From NCBI GenBank assembly GCA_029264305.1, contig JARICA010000023.1, forward strand, positions 1-64,000: 64,000 nt of DNA, in the 5' to 3' direction. Within the stretch, counting starts at the first letter, position 1. Every line of letters begins with the position of its first letter. The translations under genes and the position numbers were made by a program. This DNA comes from Faecalimonas sp. (lineage in GTDB: Bacteria; Bacillota; Clostridia; Lachnospirales; Lachnospiraceae). Below the pieces are notes generated by a model. That model made no database searches. It was not told the origin of the DNA and saw only the letters and a list, made by a program, of their open reading frames with translations. Shown in pieces: positions 13,979-23,100 of the stretch.

Positions 13979-15742
13979 GTGCGAAATAAGACATATAATA
14001 AAAAGAAAATTTTTGTTGTGTTTTCATGTGCGATTCTTGTGATTGTATTGCTGATTAGCAGATTAGTGTATTTAATGGTAGTGGATGCACCTTATTATCA
14101 AAAGAGAGCAGAATCACTTCACGAAAGAGAAAGAGAAATAAAAGCGGAAAGAGGAGAAATTATAGATGCAAAAGGGAAAGTACTTGCGACAAATAAAACG
14201 GTGTGTACGATCTCTGTTATTCATAGCCAAATAAAAGATGCAGAAAAGGTTATTCGAATTTTGAGTGATGAGCTTGGCGTTGAAGAAAAATTAGTTAGAA
14301 AAAAAGTGGAAAAAGTTTCCTCTATGGAGAGGATAAAAACAAATGTAGATAAAAAAACGGGGGATAAAATAAGAGAATATGAACTTTCAGGAGTAAAAGT
14401 AGATGAAGATTTTAAAAGGTACTATCCGTTTGGCGATGTGGCTTCAAAAGTTCTTGGATTTACTGGTGGTGATAATCAAGGAATAATTGGGTTGGAAGTA
14501 AAATATGAGGAATATTTGCGAGGAAAAAATGGAAGGATTTTGACGACTACGGATGCAAGAGGTATGGAATTAGAAGGAATTGCAGAGGATAGGGTAGAAG
14601 CGATTCGTGGAGATACACTTCATATTAGTTTGGATTACAATATACAAAAATATGCTCAACAAGAAGCGGAAAAAGTGATGAAAGAAAAGCAAGCAGATAA
14701 AGTATCGGTTTTGGTAATGAATGTGCAAAATGGGGAAATACTATCTATGGTAAATGTTCCGGAATTTAATTTGAATGAGCCATTTACACTACCTAAAAAT
14801 GAAAGTGTAGAAATTTCGGATGAAAATAAACAGGAATTATTGAATAAAATGTGGAGAAATAATTGTATTAATGATACGTATGAGCCAGGATCTACGTTTA
14901 AAATTATTACATCTGCGCTTTGTTTGGAAGAAGGGGTTGTCAAAGAAGAGGATAAATTTAGTTGTCCTGGATATAGAATAGTAGAAAATAGGAGAATACG
15001 TTGTCATAAAGCTGGTGGTCATGGTGCTGAAACATTTATGCAAGGAGTACAAAATTCGTGTAATCCGGTGTTTATTGATATTGGATTAAAACTTGGTGTA
15101 GACAGATTCTACGAAGGGTTTTATAAAATAGGTCTGATGAATCGGACGGGAATTGATCTACCAGGAGAGGCGGGGACAATTATGCATAAAAAGTCTAATA
15201 TAGGGCCGGTGGAACTTGCGACAATGTCTTTTGGGCAGTCTTTTCAGATTACACCTATTCAACTTGCTACTACAGTTGCTTCCATTATTAATGGTGGGAA
15301 AAGAGTTGTTCCACATTTTGCGGTTTGTGTAACTGATAAATCGGGAAAGCAAGTGGAGAGATTTCAATATGAAACAAAGCGAAACGGTATATCGGAAGAA
15401 ACTTCTGAGAAAATGAGGGGAATCTTAGAAAGTGTGGTTTCTAAAGGATCAGGGAAGAATGCATATATACCTGGATATAAAATAGGAGGAAAAACGGCAA
15501 CATCACAGACACTTCCAAGAAGTGCAAATAAATATATTTCTTCTTTTGTTGGATTTGCTCCGGCAGATCATCCGAAGGTGCTTGCTTTAGTAGTTATTCA
15601 TAATCCAAAAGGAGTTTATTATGGAGGAACAATTGCAGCTCCAGTTGTAAAGGACTTGTTTTCAAACATTCTATCTTATCTGGGAATTGAAAAAAATGAT
15701 AAACTAGAGTATACTAATGAAATGAAAAAACAAAAGAGATAA
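13979..15742 (+). CDS. Second class B penicillin-binding protein (SpoVD-like)
   Basis: A 587-residue transpeptidase with a GTG start, N-terminal membrane helix (about 9-31), dimerisation domain (RGEIIDAKGKVLA) and transpeptidase motifs SxxK (GSTFKII) and SxN (NSCNPV). The third motif reads GGKTATSQ, so the usual KTG is KTA. The tandem arrangement with the preceding PBP suggests one serves division and the other spore cortex synthesis. This second one is the better SpoVD candidate by position only. Expression is probably attenuated by the hairpin at 13927-13978. No PASTA domain is visible. Confidence 0.87.
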   Translation: MRNKTYNKKKIFVVFSCAILVIVLLISRLVYLMVVDAPYYQKRAESLHEREREIKAERGEIIDAKGKVLATNKTVCTISVIHSQIKDAEKVIRILSDELGVEEKLVRKKVEKVSSMERIKTNVDKKTGDKIREYELSGVKVDEDFKRYYPFGDVASKVLGFTGGDNQGIIGLEVKYEEYLRGKNGRILTTTDARGMELEGIAEDRVEAIRGDTLHISLDYNIQKYAQQEAEKVMKEKQADKVSVLVMNVQNGEILSMVNVPEFNLNEPFTLPKNESVEISDENKQELLNKMWRNNCINDTYEPGSTFKIITSALCLEEGVVKEEDKFSCPGYRIVENRRIRCHKAGGHGAETFMQGVQNSCNPVFIDIGLKLGVDRFYEGFYKIGLMNRTGIDLPGEAGTIMHKKSNIGPVELATMSFGQSFQITPIQLATTVASIINGGKRVVPHFAVCVTDKSGKQVERFQYETKRNGISEETSEKMRGILESVVSKGSGKNAYIPGYKIGGKTATSQTLPRSANKYISSFVGFAPADHPKVLALVVIHNPKGVYYGGTIAAPVVKDLFSNILSYLGIEKNDKLEYTNEMKKQKR

Positions 15743-15753
15743 AGAGGTGCGAT

Positions 15754-16710
15754 ATGGAGTATAATATTGTAATACCGGTGCTTGTGGCATTCGGATTAAG
15801 CGTGTTGTTAGGACCGGTTGTTATCCCGTTTTTGAGAAAATTAAAAATGGGACAGACAGAACGTGTGGATGGGGTACAGTCACATTTAAAAAAGGCAGGA
15901 ACACCTACGATGGGTGGGGTGATTATCCTTGTCAGTGTGGCAATTACATCAGTTTTTTATATTAAAGATTATCCCAAAATCATCCCAATTTTGTTTGTGA
16001 CCTTAGGATTCGGTTTAATTGGATTCCTGGATGATTATTTAAAAGTAGTGATGAAACGTTCAGATGGGTTGTTCCCAAAACAGAAAATGGCACTGCAAAT
16101 TTTGGTAACTGCAGTATTTGCGTATTATATGGTGAATTTTACAAACGTGTCATTAAAGATGGTTATTCCTTTTACCAATGGAAAAACATGGGATATTGGT
16201 TGGCTTGCGATTCCACTTTTATTTATAGTTGTTATCGGAACGGTAAATGGTGTGAATTTTACAGATGGTTTAGACGGATTAGCATCCAGTGTGACTGTAT
16301 TAGTAGCGACATTCTTTACGGTTGTTGCTATCGGAACAAAGAGTGGAGTTGAACCAATTACTTGTGCAGTTGTTGGTGCGTTACTTGGCTTCTTATTGTT
16401 TAATGTGTATCCGGCAAGTGTATTTATGGGAGATACAGGTTCTCTTGCTTTAGGAGGATTTGTTGCTTCTACAGCATATATGTTACAAATGCCAATATTC
16501 ATCGTAATCGTAGGATTGATTTATTTAGTAGAAGTTCTTTCGGTTATGATACAGGTGACATATTTTAAGAAAACTGGTGGTAAGCGTATTTTTAAAATGG
16601 CACCAATCCATCATCATTTTGAACTATGTGGTTGGTCTGAAACAAGAGTTGTTGCAGTGTTTTCGATTATTACAGCCATTCTTTGTTTGATTGCGTTGTT
16701 AGCACTGTAG
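15754..16710 (+). CDS. mraY: Phospho-N-acetylmuramoyl-pentapeptide transferase MraY
   Basis: A 318-residue polytopic enzyme that moves phospho-MurNAc-pentapeptide from UDP onto undecaprenyl phosphate to make lipid I. Signature segments: KKAGTPTMGG, GFLDDYLKV (catalytic aspartates), NFTDGLDGLA, FMGDTGSLALGG and the C-terminal PIHHHFE. About ten membrane helices are expected and the length is normal. It lies 11 bases after the SpoVD-like gene and just before murD, the usual dcw order except that murE and murF are missing. Confidence 0.97.
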   Translation: MEYNIVIPVLVAFGLSVLLGPVVIPFLRKLKMGQTERVDGVQSHLKKAGTPTMGGVIILVSVAITSVFYIKDYPKIIPILFVTLGFGLIGFLDDYLKVVMKRSDGLFPKQKMALQILVTAVFAYYMVNFTNVSLKMVIPFTNGKTWDIGWLAIPLLFIVVIGTVNGVNFTDGLDGLASSVTVLVATFFTVVAIGTKSGVEPITCAVVGALLGFLLFNVYPASVFMGDTGSLALGGFVASTAYMLQMPIFIVIVGLIYLVEVLSVMIQVTYFKKTGGKRIFKMAPIHHHFELCGWSETRVVAVFSIITAILCLIALLAL

Positions 16711-16722
16711 GAGGTCGGAAAT

Positions 16723-18078
16723 ATGGATTTTACAAATAAAAAAATACTTGTTTTCGGCTCTGGAATAAGTGGTATAGGGGCAGCTAGATTGTTAGTACAG
16801 CAGGGAGCAGATGTTATTTTATATGATGGAAAGGAAACACTTGATCCAGAAGAATTGTTTCAAAAAATTGGTAAAGATGGTAGAGTGAAAATTATTTTAG
16901 GAGAACTAAAGGATGAGGTGATTGATGCATTAGATATTGTAGTAATGAGCCCAGGAGTTCCTACAGATTTGCCTATTATTAATAAAATCAGAGCCAAAGG
17001 GATTCGGATTTGGGGAGAAATTGAACTTGCTTATCGGGTTGGTAAAGGCGATGTTTTAGCTATTACTGGAACAAATGGAAAGACAACAACAACAGCTCTT
17101 CTTGGAGAAATTATGAGAAATTGGAAAGAGAGTGTATATGTTGTAGGAAATATTGGAACACCATATACTTCTATTGCTAGCAAAACGACAAGTGATACAG
17201 TTATTGTAGCAGAAATAAGTAGCTTTCAATTAGAAACGGTAGAAGAATTTTGTCCTAAAGTAAGTGCAATTTTAAATATTACACCAGATCATTTGGACAG
17301 ACACCATACAATGCAAGCGTACATAGAGGCAAAGGAAACAATTTCTAAAAATCAAACAAGAGAAGATGTATGTGTACTAAATTATGAAGATGAAGAAACG
17401 AGAAATTTTGGTAAAAAAACGGATGCAACTGTTCTATATTTTAGTAGCCAGCGTAAACTAGAGAGAGGCGTTTATTTAGAAAATGGTGTTATTAAGTATA
17501 GTGAAGAGGGAAAATGTGTAGACGTGTGCCGTGTGGATGAATTAAAATTACTAGGAATACATAATTATGAAAATATTATGGCGGCGATTGGAATGTCACT
17601 TGCTTATCATGTGCCAATGGAAATTATCCAGAAAAGTGTGAAAAATTTTGGTGGTGTGGAACATCGGATTGAATATGTTTGCGAAAAGAATGGTGTTGCT
17701 TATTATAACGATTCTAAAGGAACAAATCCAGATGCGGCAATCAAAGGCATTTCAGCAATGAACAGACCAACCTATCTTATAGGCGGAGGATATGATAAAG
17801 CTGCTTCATATGAAGAATGGATAAAAAGTTTTAATGGAAAAGTACGTAAGCTTGTGCTTATAGGGCAAACGAAAGAAAAAATAGCAGAGACGGCAAAACG
17901 ATGTGGATTTCATGATATAGTGTTTGCGAATAGTTTAGAAGAAGCAGTTTCTATTTGTTCCTCTTTGGCAATGGTTGGAGAAGCGGTGTTACTTTCTCCT
18001 GCATGTGCAAGTTGGGGGATGTTTAAAAATTATGAAGAACGTGGAGATGAATTTAAAAAACTTGTAAATGCTTTATAA
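16723..18078 (+). CDS. murD: UDP-N-acetylmuramoylalanine--D-glutamate ligase MurD
   Basis: A 451-residue cytoplasmic Mur ligase that adds D-glutamate to UDP-MurNAc-L-Ala. An N-terminal Rossmann-like domain (LVFGSGISGIGAAR) is followed by the ATP loop TGTNGKTTTTA, the central motif NITPDHLDRH with a nearby lysine, and a C-terminal domain with YNDSKGTNPDA and LSPACASWGMF, all as in MurD. Length is normal. It is twelve bases downstream of mraY, with GGAGG as binding site. Confidence 0.97.
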   Translation: MDFTNKKILVFGSGISGIGAARLLVQQGADVILYDGKETLDPEELFQKIGKDGRVKIILGELKDEVIDALDIVVMSPGVPTDLPIINKIRAKGIRIWGEIELAYRVGKGDVLAITGTNGKTTTTALLGEIMRNWKESVYVVGNIGTPYTSIASKTTSDTVIVAEISSFQLETVEEFCPKVSAILNITPDHLDRHHTMQAYIEAKETISKNQTREDVCVLNYEDEETRNFGKKTDATVLYFSSQRKLERGVYLENGVIKYSEEGKCVDVCRVDELKLLGIHNYENIMAAIGMSLAYHVPMEIIQKSVKNFGGVEHRIEYVCEKNGVAYYNDSKGTNPDAAIKGISAMNRPTYLIGGGYDKAASYEEWIKSFNGKVRKLVLIGQTKEKIAETAKRCGFHDIVFANSLEEAVSICSSLAMVGEAVLLSPACASWGMFKNYEERGDEFKKLVNAL

Positions 18079-18093
18079 GGAGTTGATTCATGG

Positions 18094-19179
18094 GTGTCCA
18101 AGCAAGGTAAAAAAAGAAGATATGATTACAGTCTTTTGATAGTAGTATTTCTTCTTGTTGGAGTTGGACTGGTTATTTTATACAGTACAAGTGCCTATAA
18201 TGGAGAAGTAAAATTTCACGATTCATTTTATTACTTAAAGAAGCAGGCTTTTGCAACAGTATTAGGAATTGGAATAATGTTTGCAATGGCAAATATAGAT
18301 TATCATATATGGCAATATTTTGCGGTGTTTGCGTATGTTATTGCGTTAATTTTGTCTACAGCAGTATTGTTTATTGGTGATGAATATAACGGTTCTAAAA
18401 GATGGCTATCTTTGGGACCGTTTTCTTTTCAACCATCTGAATATGCAAAGGTTGCGTTGATTTTATTTTTATCTTACATTGTATTGAAAAATGTAAAGGA
18501 AATCGATAAAATTCGTACATTGATAAAAATTATTGCAAGCACTCTTCCGATAGTTGCGTTGGTTGGTTCAAATAATTTAAGTACAGCAGTAATTATACTT
18601 GGTATTGCAATTATTTTAATTTTTGTGTCTAGTCCAAAGTATACGCAATTTATTGCGATGGGGGGATTAGCCATTGGATTTCTTGGTATTTTTTTAGCAT
18701 TAGAAAGCTATCGTTTAGAAAGACTTGCCATTTGGAGAAACCCAGAAAAATATGAGAAGGGGTATCAGACTTTACAAGGCTTATATGCGATTGGATCAGG
18801 AGGATTATTTGGCAGAGGAATAGGTTCAAGCATTCAAAAACTAGGGTTTGTTCCAGAAGCACAAAATGATATGATTTTTTCTATTATTTGTGAGGAATTT
18901 GGGCTTTTTGGTGCAATCTTTATTATTCTATTATTTGTTATATTGATATGGAGATTTTTTGTTATTGCAACCCATGCGAAGGACTTGTTCGGAGCATTAC
19001 TTGCAACGGGTGCAATGGGACATATTATGATTCAAGTTATTTTGAATATTGCTGTTGTAACGAATTCTATACCAAATACAGGGATTACATTGCCGTTTAT
19101 TAGTTATGGAGGAACTTCGGTTATGTTCCTTTTGTTAGAAATGGGGCTTGTACTAAGTGTATCTAATCTGATAGAATAG
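18094..19179 (+). CDS. ftsW: Cell division SEDS protein FtsW (or SpoVE)
   Basis: A 361-residue polytopic glycan polymerase. Motifs: GLVILYSTSAYNGEVKFHDS, GSKRWLSLGPFSFQPSEYAK, NNLSTAVI, GRGIGSSIQKLGFVPEAQNDM and LPFISYGGTS. It uses a GTG start at 18094 with AAGGAG upstream; the nearby ATG at 18090 is out of frame and hits an early stop. Its place between murD and divIB makes FtsW the best name, although SpoVE sits here in Bacillus. It is a close paralogue of the SEDS gene at 7502. Confidence 0.92.
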   Translation: MSKQGKKRRYDYSLLIVVFLLVGVGLVILYSTSAYNGEVKFHDSFYYLKKQAFATVLGIGIMFAMANIDYHIWQYFAVFAYVIALILSTAVLFIGDEYNGSKRWLSLGPFSFQPSEYAKVALILFLSYIVLKNVKEIDKIRTLIKIIASTLPIVALVGSNNLSTAVIILGIAIILIFVSSPKYTQFIAMGGLAIGFLGIFLALESYRLERLAIWRNPEKYEKGYQTLQGLYAIGSGGLFGRGIGSSIQKLGFVPEAQNDMIFSIICEEFGLFGAIFIILLFVILIWRFFVIATHAKDLFGALLATGAMGHIMIQVILNIAVVTNSIPNTGITLPFISYGGTSVMFLLLEMGLVLSVSNLIE

Positions 19180-19200
19180 AAACCGTACAGGAGGAGTATA

Positions 19201-19956
19201 ATGAAAAAACGAAAGAAAGTGGGGCGTACTATATATGCGCTCACTGTGTTAATATTAGGGATTTTAATTATTATTATGGTGGTTTTACTTCTTTTTCATG
19301 TACAGACAATAGAAGTGTCTGGAAATACATATGTAAGTAGTAGTGCAATAGGAGAAAGTATACAGAAAAACAGTAAAACAAAAAACTCATTATCTTTTTT
19401 GAGTAAAAATCTATTGGGAAAAATAGACTATCCAAAAGCAATTGAATCAGCAAAGATCTCTCTTAAGACACCATGGAGTATAAAAGTAACAGTAAAAGAA
19501 AAGAAGATTATGGGGTATACAATCACTAATGGCACTTATGTGTATTTTGATGAGAATGGAATGGTTCTTTATAAATCAGCAATGCAGCTGGAGAAAATAC
19601 CATATATTGAAGGTCTTTCGACTCGTGCAGAACTTTATAAAAAACTTCCAGTACAAGAAAAAAGAATTTTTAGCAATATTGATACAATGTTGAAAGAATT
19701 GGATAAGTGGAGAATAAAACCAGAGCAGATTGTTAGTGATGGGGCAGACTTAACGATTCATGTGAGAAAAATAGTTATTATGTTGGGGAGTGGTAATATG
19801 AAAGAAAAAATAAGTCAGTTACCCCCAATTTTAAAAAAACTGGAAGGGAAAGAAGGAACTCTTGATTTAAGACATTATGGAGAAACCACAGAAACGATTA
19901 CTTTTAAAGAAGGAGAAGTGCTAAAAAAAGAAAAAGAAGCGATAGATAAAAAATAA
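19201..19956 (+). CDS. ftsQ: Cell division protein DivIB/FtsQ
   Basis: A 251-residue bitopic protein: short basic cytoplasmic start, one membrane helix (about 10-32), then a POTRA domain beginning IEVSGNTYVSSSAI and an FtsQ-type beta domain with a VYFDENGMVL segment. It belongs to the DivIB-FtsL-DivIC complex that activates septal wall synthesis. It lies 21 bases after ftsW, with AGGAGG as binding site, and is followed by a separate ftsZ promoter. Confidence 0.92.
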   Translation: MKKRKKVGRTIYALTVLILGILIIIMVVLLLFHVQTIEVSGNTYVSSSAIGESIQKNSKTKNSLSFLSKNLLGKIDYPKAIESAKISLKTPWSIKVTVKEKKIMGYTITNGTYVYFDENGMVLYKSAMQLEKIPYIEGLSTRAELYKKLPVQEKRIFSNIDTMLKELDKWRIKPEQIVSDGADLTIHVRKIVIMLGSGNMKEKISQLPPILKKLEGKEGTLDLRHYGETTETITFKEGEVLKKEKEAIDKK

Positions 19957-19992
19957 ATTGTATAAAAAAATAAGAAAATCGAAAAAATGCTA

Positions 19993-20021
19993 TTGATTAT
20001 TTGAGAAAAAGTAGATATTAT
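19993..20021 (+). promoter_or_regulatory. ftsZ promoter
   Basis: TTGATT (19993-19998) and TATTAT (20016-20021) with a 17-base spacer, about 75 bases before the ftsZ start. Confidence 0.55.
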
Positions 20022-20095
20022 ATACCTATATGGCTGAAACTGCCACTTTGCAGGGAAGTATAAGGCGAATAAGGAACACGAAGGAGGAGAAACTC

Positions 20096-21325
20096 TTGTT
20101 AGAAATTATGACAAATGAATCAGATGCAGCAGCAAAAATAATTGTAGTTGGTGTAGGCGGTGGCGGTAATAATGCTGTGAACCGAATGATAGATGAAGAA
20201 ATCGCTGGAGTAGAATTTATTGCAATTAATACAGATAAGCAGGCATTGCAATTATGTAAAGCACCGACACTTATGCAGATAGGAGATAAACTTACAAAAG
20301 GTCTTGGTGCAGGAGCAAAACCTGAAGTAGGAGAAAAAGCCGCAGAAGAAAGCGCAGAAGAAATCGCTGCAGCTCTTAAAGGAGCAGACATGGTGTTTGT
20401 TACTTGCGGTATGGGAGGCGGTACAGGTACAGGTGCAACACCAGTTGTAGCACGTATCGCAAAAGAGCAAGGAGCATTAACTGTAGGTGTTGTAACAAAA
20501 CCTTTCCGTTTTGAATCAAAAGCACGTATGAATAACGCTCTTGCAGGAATTGAAAAATTAAAAGAAAATGTTGATACACTTATTGTTATTCCAAATGATA
20601 AGTTATTGGAAATCGTTGATAGAAGAACAACAATGCCAGAAGCATTAAAGAAAGCCGATGAAGTATTGCAACAAGGTATTCAAGGTATTACAGATTTGAT
20701 TAATGTTCCTTCATTAATTAACCTTGACTTTGCAGATGTACAGACAGTTATGGTTGATAAAGGTATTGCTCATATTGGTATTGGTAAAGGAAAAGGCGAA
20801 GAAAAAGCACTTGATGCTGTTAAGGAAGCCGTTGCAAGTCCTCTTCTTGAAACAACTATTGCAGGGGCTTCACATGTTATTATTAATGTATCTGGGGATA
20901 TTTCTCTTATGGATGCAAGTGATGCAGCAGAATATGTTCAAGAATTAGCTGGAGAAGAAGCGAATATTATTTTCGGTGCAATGTATGACGATACAAAACA
21001 GGATGAAGCAACAATTACAGTTATTGCAACAGGTCTTCATAATGTTGGAGGTGCTACTTCTAAGTTAAAACAAAGATTAGAAGGACAGAAAGCAGCATTT
21101 CATCAGACAATCCAACCAAAGGAAGAAGTACAAATACCGAAAGTTGATTTAACAAAAAATATTGCACATACACAGTTCCAAACACAAACTACAAATCATA
21201 CAAGTAGTGCAAATAATGAACAAAGAACATATGGTGGAGCAACACCTACTTTACAGACACCAAAAGTTCCAACAAGTTCAGTAAAAGAACAGACAATAAA
21301 AATCCCAGATTTCTTTAAAAGATAG
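20096..21325 (+). CDS. ftsZ: Cell division GTPase FtsZ
   Basis: A 409-residue tubulin-like GTPase that forms the Z ring. Seen: [17 protein letters not shown], the tubulin signature [10 protein letters not shown], NxD-like segments, a variable linker (Thr/Gln/Ser-rich, about 315-395) and the conserved C-terminal peptide IKIPDFFKR that binds FtsA or SepF. I choose a TTG start at 20096. AAGGAGGAG lies 6 bases upstream, and the resulting MLEIMTNES end fits relatives, whereas the long open frame back to 20030 has no binding site. Confidence 0.96.
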   Translation: MLEIMTNESDAAAKIIVVGVGGGGNNAVNRMIDEEIAGVEFIAINTDKQALQLCKAPTLMQIGDKLTKGLGAGAKPEVGEKAAEESAEEIAAALKGADMVFVTCGMGGGTGTGATPVVARIAKEQGALTVGVVTKPFRFESKARMNNALAGIEKLKENVDTLIVIPNDKLLEIVDRRTTMPEALKKADEVLQQGIQGITDLINVPSLINLDFADVQTVMVDKGIAHIGIGKGKGEEKALDAVKEAVASPLLETTIAGASHVIINVSGDISLMDASDAAEYVQELAGEEANIIFGAMYDDTKQDEATITVIATGLHNVGGATSKLKQRLEGQKAAFHQTIQPKEEVQIPKVDLTKNIAHTQFQTQTTNHTSSANNEQRTYGGATPTLQTPKVPTSSVKEQTIKIPDFFKR

Positions 21326-21337
21326 AAATAAAAATGT

Positions 21338-21372
21338 AGAACTATCACAGTTTTGTGATAGTTCTTTTTTTT
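21338..21372 (+). terminator. Intrinsic terminator after ftsZ
   Basis: A 12-bp stem AGAACTATCACA / TGTGATAGTTCT with a short T-rich loop, followed by eight T. Confidence 0.92.
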
Positions 21373-21388
21373 GTGCATTTGACTATTT

Positions 21389-21455
21389 TTGTCGAAAAAA
21401 AAATAAGTTCTGTTTTCATTATACGACATTTTTTTTAATAGTAGCAATTTATAAT
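21389..21455 (+). promoter_or_regulatory. Spo0A-type control region of the spoIIG operon
   Basis: TTGTCGAA at 21389-21396 is a full match to the Spo0A box (TGTCGAA). A weaker inverted copy (reverse TGTCGTA) lies at 21422-21428, and TATAAT at 21450-21455 has no good -35 at normal spacing. The arrangement resembles the Spo0A-activated SigA promoter of spoIIG in Bacillus. Confidence 0.55.
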
Positions 21456-21487
21456 AAATGTGTTGCTAGAGAGAAAGAAGGTGGGCA

Positions 21488-22270
21488 ATGTACTATGAGT
21501 TATATGTAGATGTGTTCTTTTTAGTGAATTTTATGATGGATTTTTTACTTCTTTTACTTGCAAAAAAGATATTAAAATGTTCTGCCACACATGGAAATAT
21601 TTGTATGGGAAGTTTGTTTGGAAGTTTACTAACCTGTCTAGTTATTTTATTACCAGTGCAAAGTGCGGTATTAAAATTTATATTGTTTCATATGGTTATA
21701 AATATCATTATGATTTACATAGGCTTACGGGTACACACTCTTCGAGAAATTGTTCGGGCATGGATAGCGTTATATATTGGTAGTTTTTTGTTAGGTGGTG
21801 TATTCAACTATTTTTATCAATATTTAAAAGTCGGGAGTTTGTTTTTTGCTTGTGCAATGTTAAGTTATTGGCTTGTGCAAAGCATGTGGTCTTTTATTAT
21901 ATCTATAATAAGATTAAAGCAAACAGAATGTGATGTTACCTTATATAAAAATGGACAAAATTATACGGTTCATGCTCTTATTGATACAGGGAATAGTCTT
22001 TTGGATCCATTGACAAAACAACCTATATGTATTGTAGAGCAAAGGATAGTTGAAAAATGGGTTGAAGACAATGAAATAAAAAAAATGAGACGTATATTTT
22101 TTCATTCTATTGGAAAAAAATGTGGAACACTTCCCGTGTTAGAATTAGAAAAAATGTGCATACACTATGAAAAGGAATGTTGGGTAATGAAACCGATTGT
22201 TGCATTATGTGAAACTGAAATTTCATCAGATGGAGAATACGGAATGATTTTAAATCCCAATATATTTTAG
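21488..22270 (+). CDS. spoIIGA: SpoIIGA, membrane aspartic protease that processes pro-SigE
   Basis: A 260-residue protein: five or so N-terminal membrane helices (residues 1-145) and a C-terminal protease domain with the aspartic motif [14 protein letters not shown]. In sporulation SpoIIGA sits in the septum and, when triggered by the forespore signal SpoIIR, removes the pro-sequence of SigE in the mother cell. Its start [18 protein letters not shown] is family-like. It lies eleven bases before sigE, forming the conserved spoIIG operon. Confidence 0.95.
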   Translation: MYYELYVDVFFLVNFMMDFLLLLLAKKILKCSATHGNICMGSLFGSLLTCLVILLPVQSAVLKFILFHMVINIIMIYIGLRVHTLREIVRAWIALYIGSFLLGGVFNYFYQYLKVGSLFFACAMLSYWLVQSMWSFIISIIRLKQTECDVTLYKNGQNYTVHALIDTGNSLLDPLTKQPICIVEQRIVEKWVEDNEIKKMRRIFFHSIGKKCGTLPVLELEKMCIHYEKECWVMKPIVALCETEISSDGEYGMILNPNIF

Positions 22271-22281
22271 GAGGAAAAACA

Positions 22282-23022
22282 ATGATACTAAAAGTAGCAG
22301 TACCAAATCAATTTAAACTCAAAGTAATATCAAATTTTCGGACATTTTTATTTCCAGAAAAAAGGGATATTCATTACATAGGAGGATCTGATGTACTTCC
22401 AGCACCGTTAGAAATGGAAGAGGAGACGGCTGTTATAGAAGAACTAGGTACAGAAACGGATGAGGTGGCGAAAAAAACGCTAATAGAACATAATCTTCGT
22501 CTTGTTGTTTATATAGCTAAAAAATTTGATAATACGGGTGTTGGTGTAGAGGACTTGATTTCTATAGGAACAATAGGGTTAATTAAAGCTATAAATACAT
22601 TTAATCCAATGAAGAATATTAAATTAGCAACATATGCATCTAGATGCATTGAAAATGAAATTTTGATGTATTTGAGGAGAAATAATAAAACAAAATTAGA
22701 AGTGTCTATTGATGAGCCGTTAAATGTGGATTGGGATGGAAATGAATTGTTATTATCAGATATCTTAGGAACGGATGAAGATACGATTTACAGAGATTTA
22801 GAAACAGAAGTAGAAAAAAAATTGTTGATGAAGGCGATTAATCGTTTATCTAGTCGTGAAAGAACGATTATACAGATGCGCTTTGGAATAGGAACAGCAG
22901 ATGGAGAAGAAAAGACACAAAAAGAAGTTGCAGACATATTAGGAATTTCGCAATCATATATTTCTAGACTTGAGAAAAAAATTATGCAACGTCTGAAAAG
23001 AGAAATTGTAAAATATGAATAA
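22282..23022 (+). CDS. sigE: Mother-cell sporulation sigma factor SigE (pro-form)
   Basis: A 246-residue sigma-70-family factor. After an N-terminal pro-sequence of about 30 residues, it shows [29 protein letters not shown] in pieces matching region 2, [19 protein letters not shown], and a region 4 helix-turn-helix ([22 protein letters not shown]). SigE drives early mother-cell genes such as cotJ and spoIID. Location directly after spoIIGA and the pro-sequence support SigE rather than SigK. The binding site is AGGAGG. Confidence 0.97.
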   Translation: MILKVAVPNQFKLKVISNFRTFLFPEKRDIHYIGGSDVLPAPLEMEEETAVIEELGTETDEVAKKTLIEHNLRLVVYIAKKFDNTGVGVEDLISIGTIGLIKAINTFNPMKNIKLATYASRCIENEILMYLRRNNKTKLEVSIDEPLNVDWDGNELLLSDILGTDEDTIYRDLETEVEKKLLMKAINRLSSRERTIIQMRFGIGTADGEEKTQKEVADILGISQSYISRLEKKIMQRLKREIVKYE

Positions 23023-23100
23023 ATAAAAAGTAAATATTAGAAAATAATATCAATTTTGCACAAAAAGTGTTACAATAGAAAGAAAAAAGGGGTTGAGATT

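Noticed and set aside
20026-20391. Reverse open frame of 121 codons antisense to ftsZ
   Set aside because: Ala/Ser/Pro-rich shadow of the glycine- and alanine-rich FtsZ N-terminus; no binding site.
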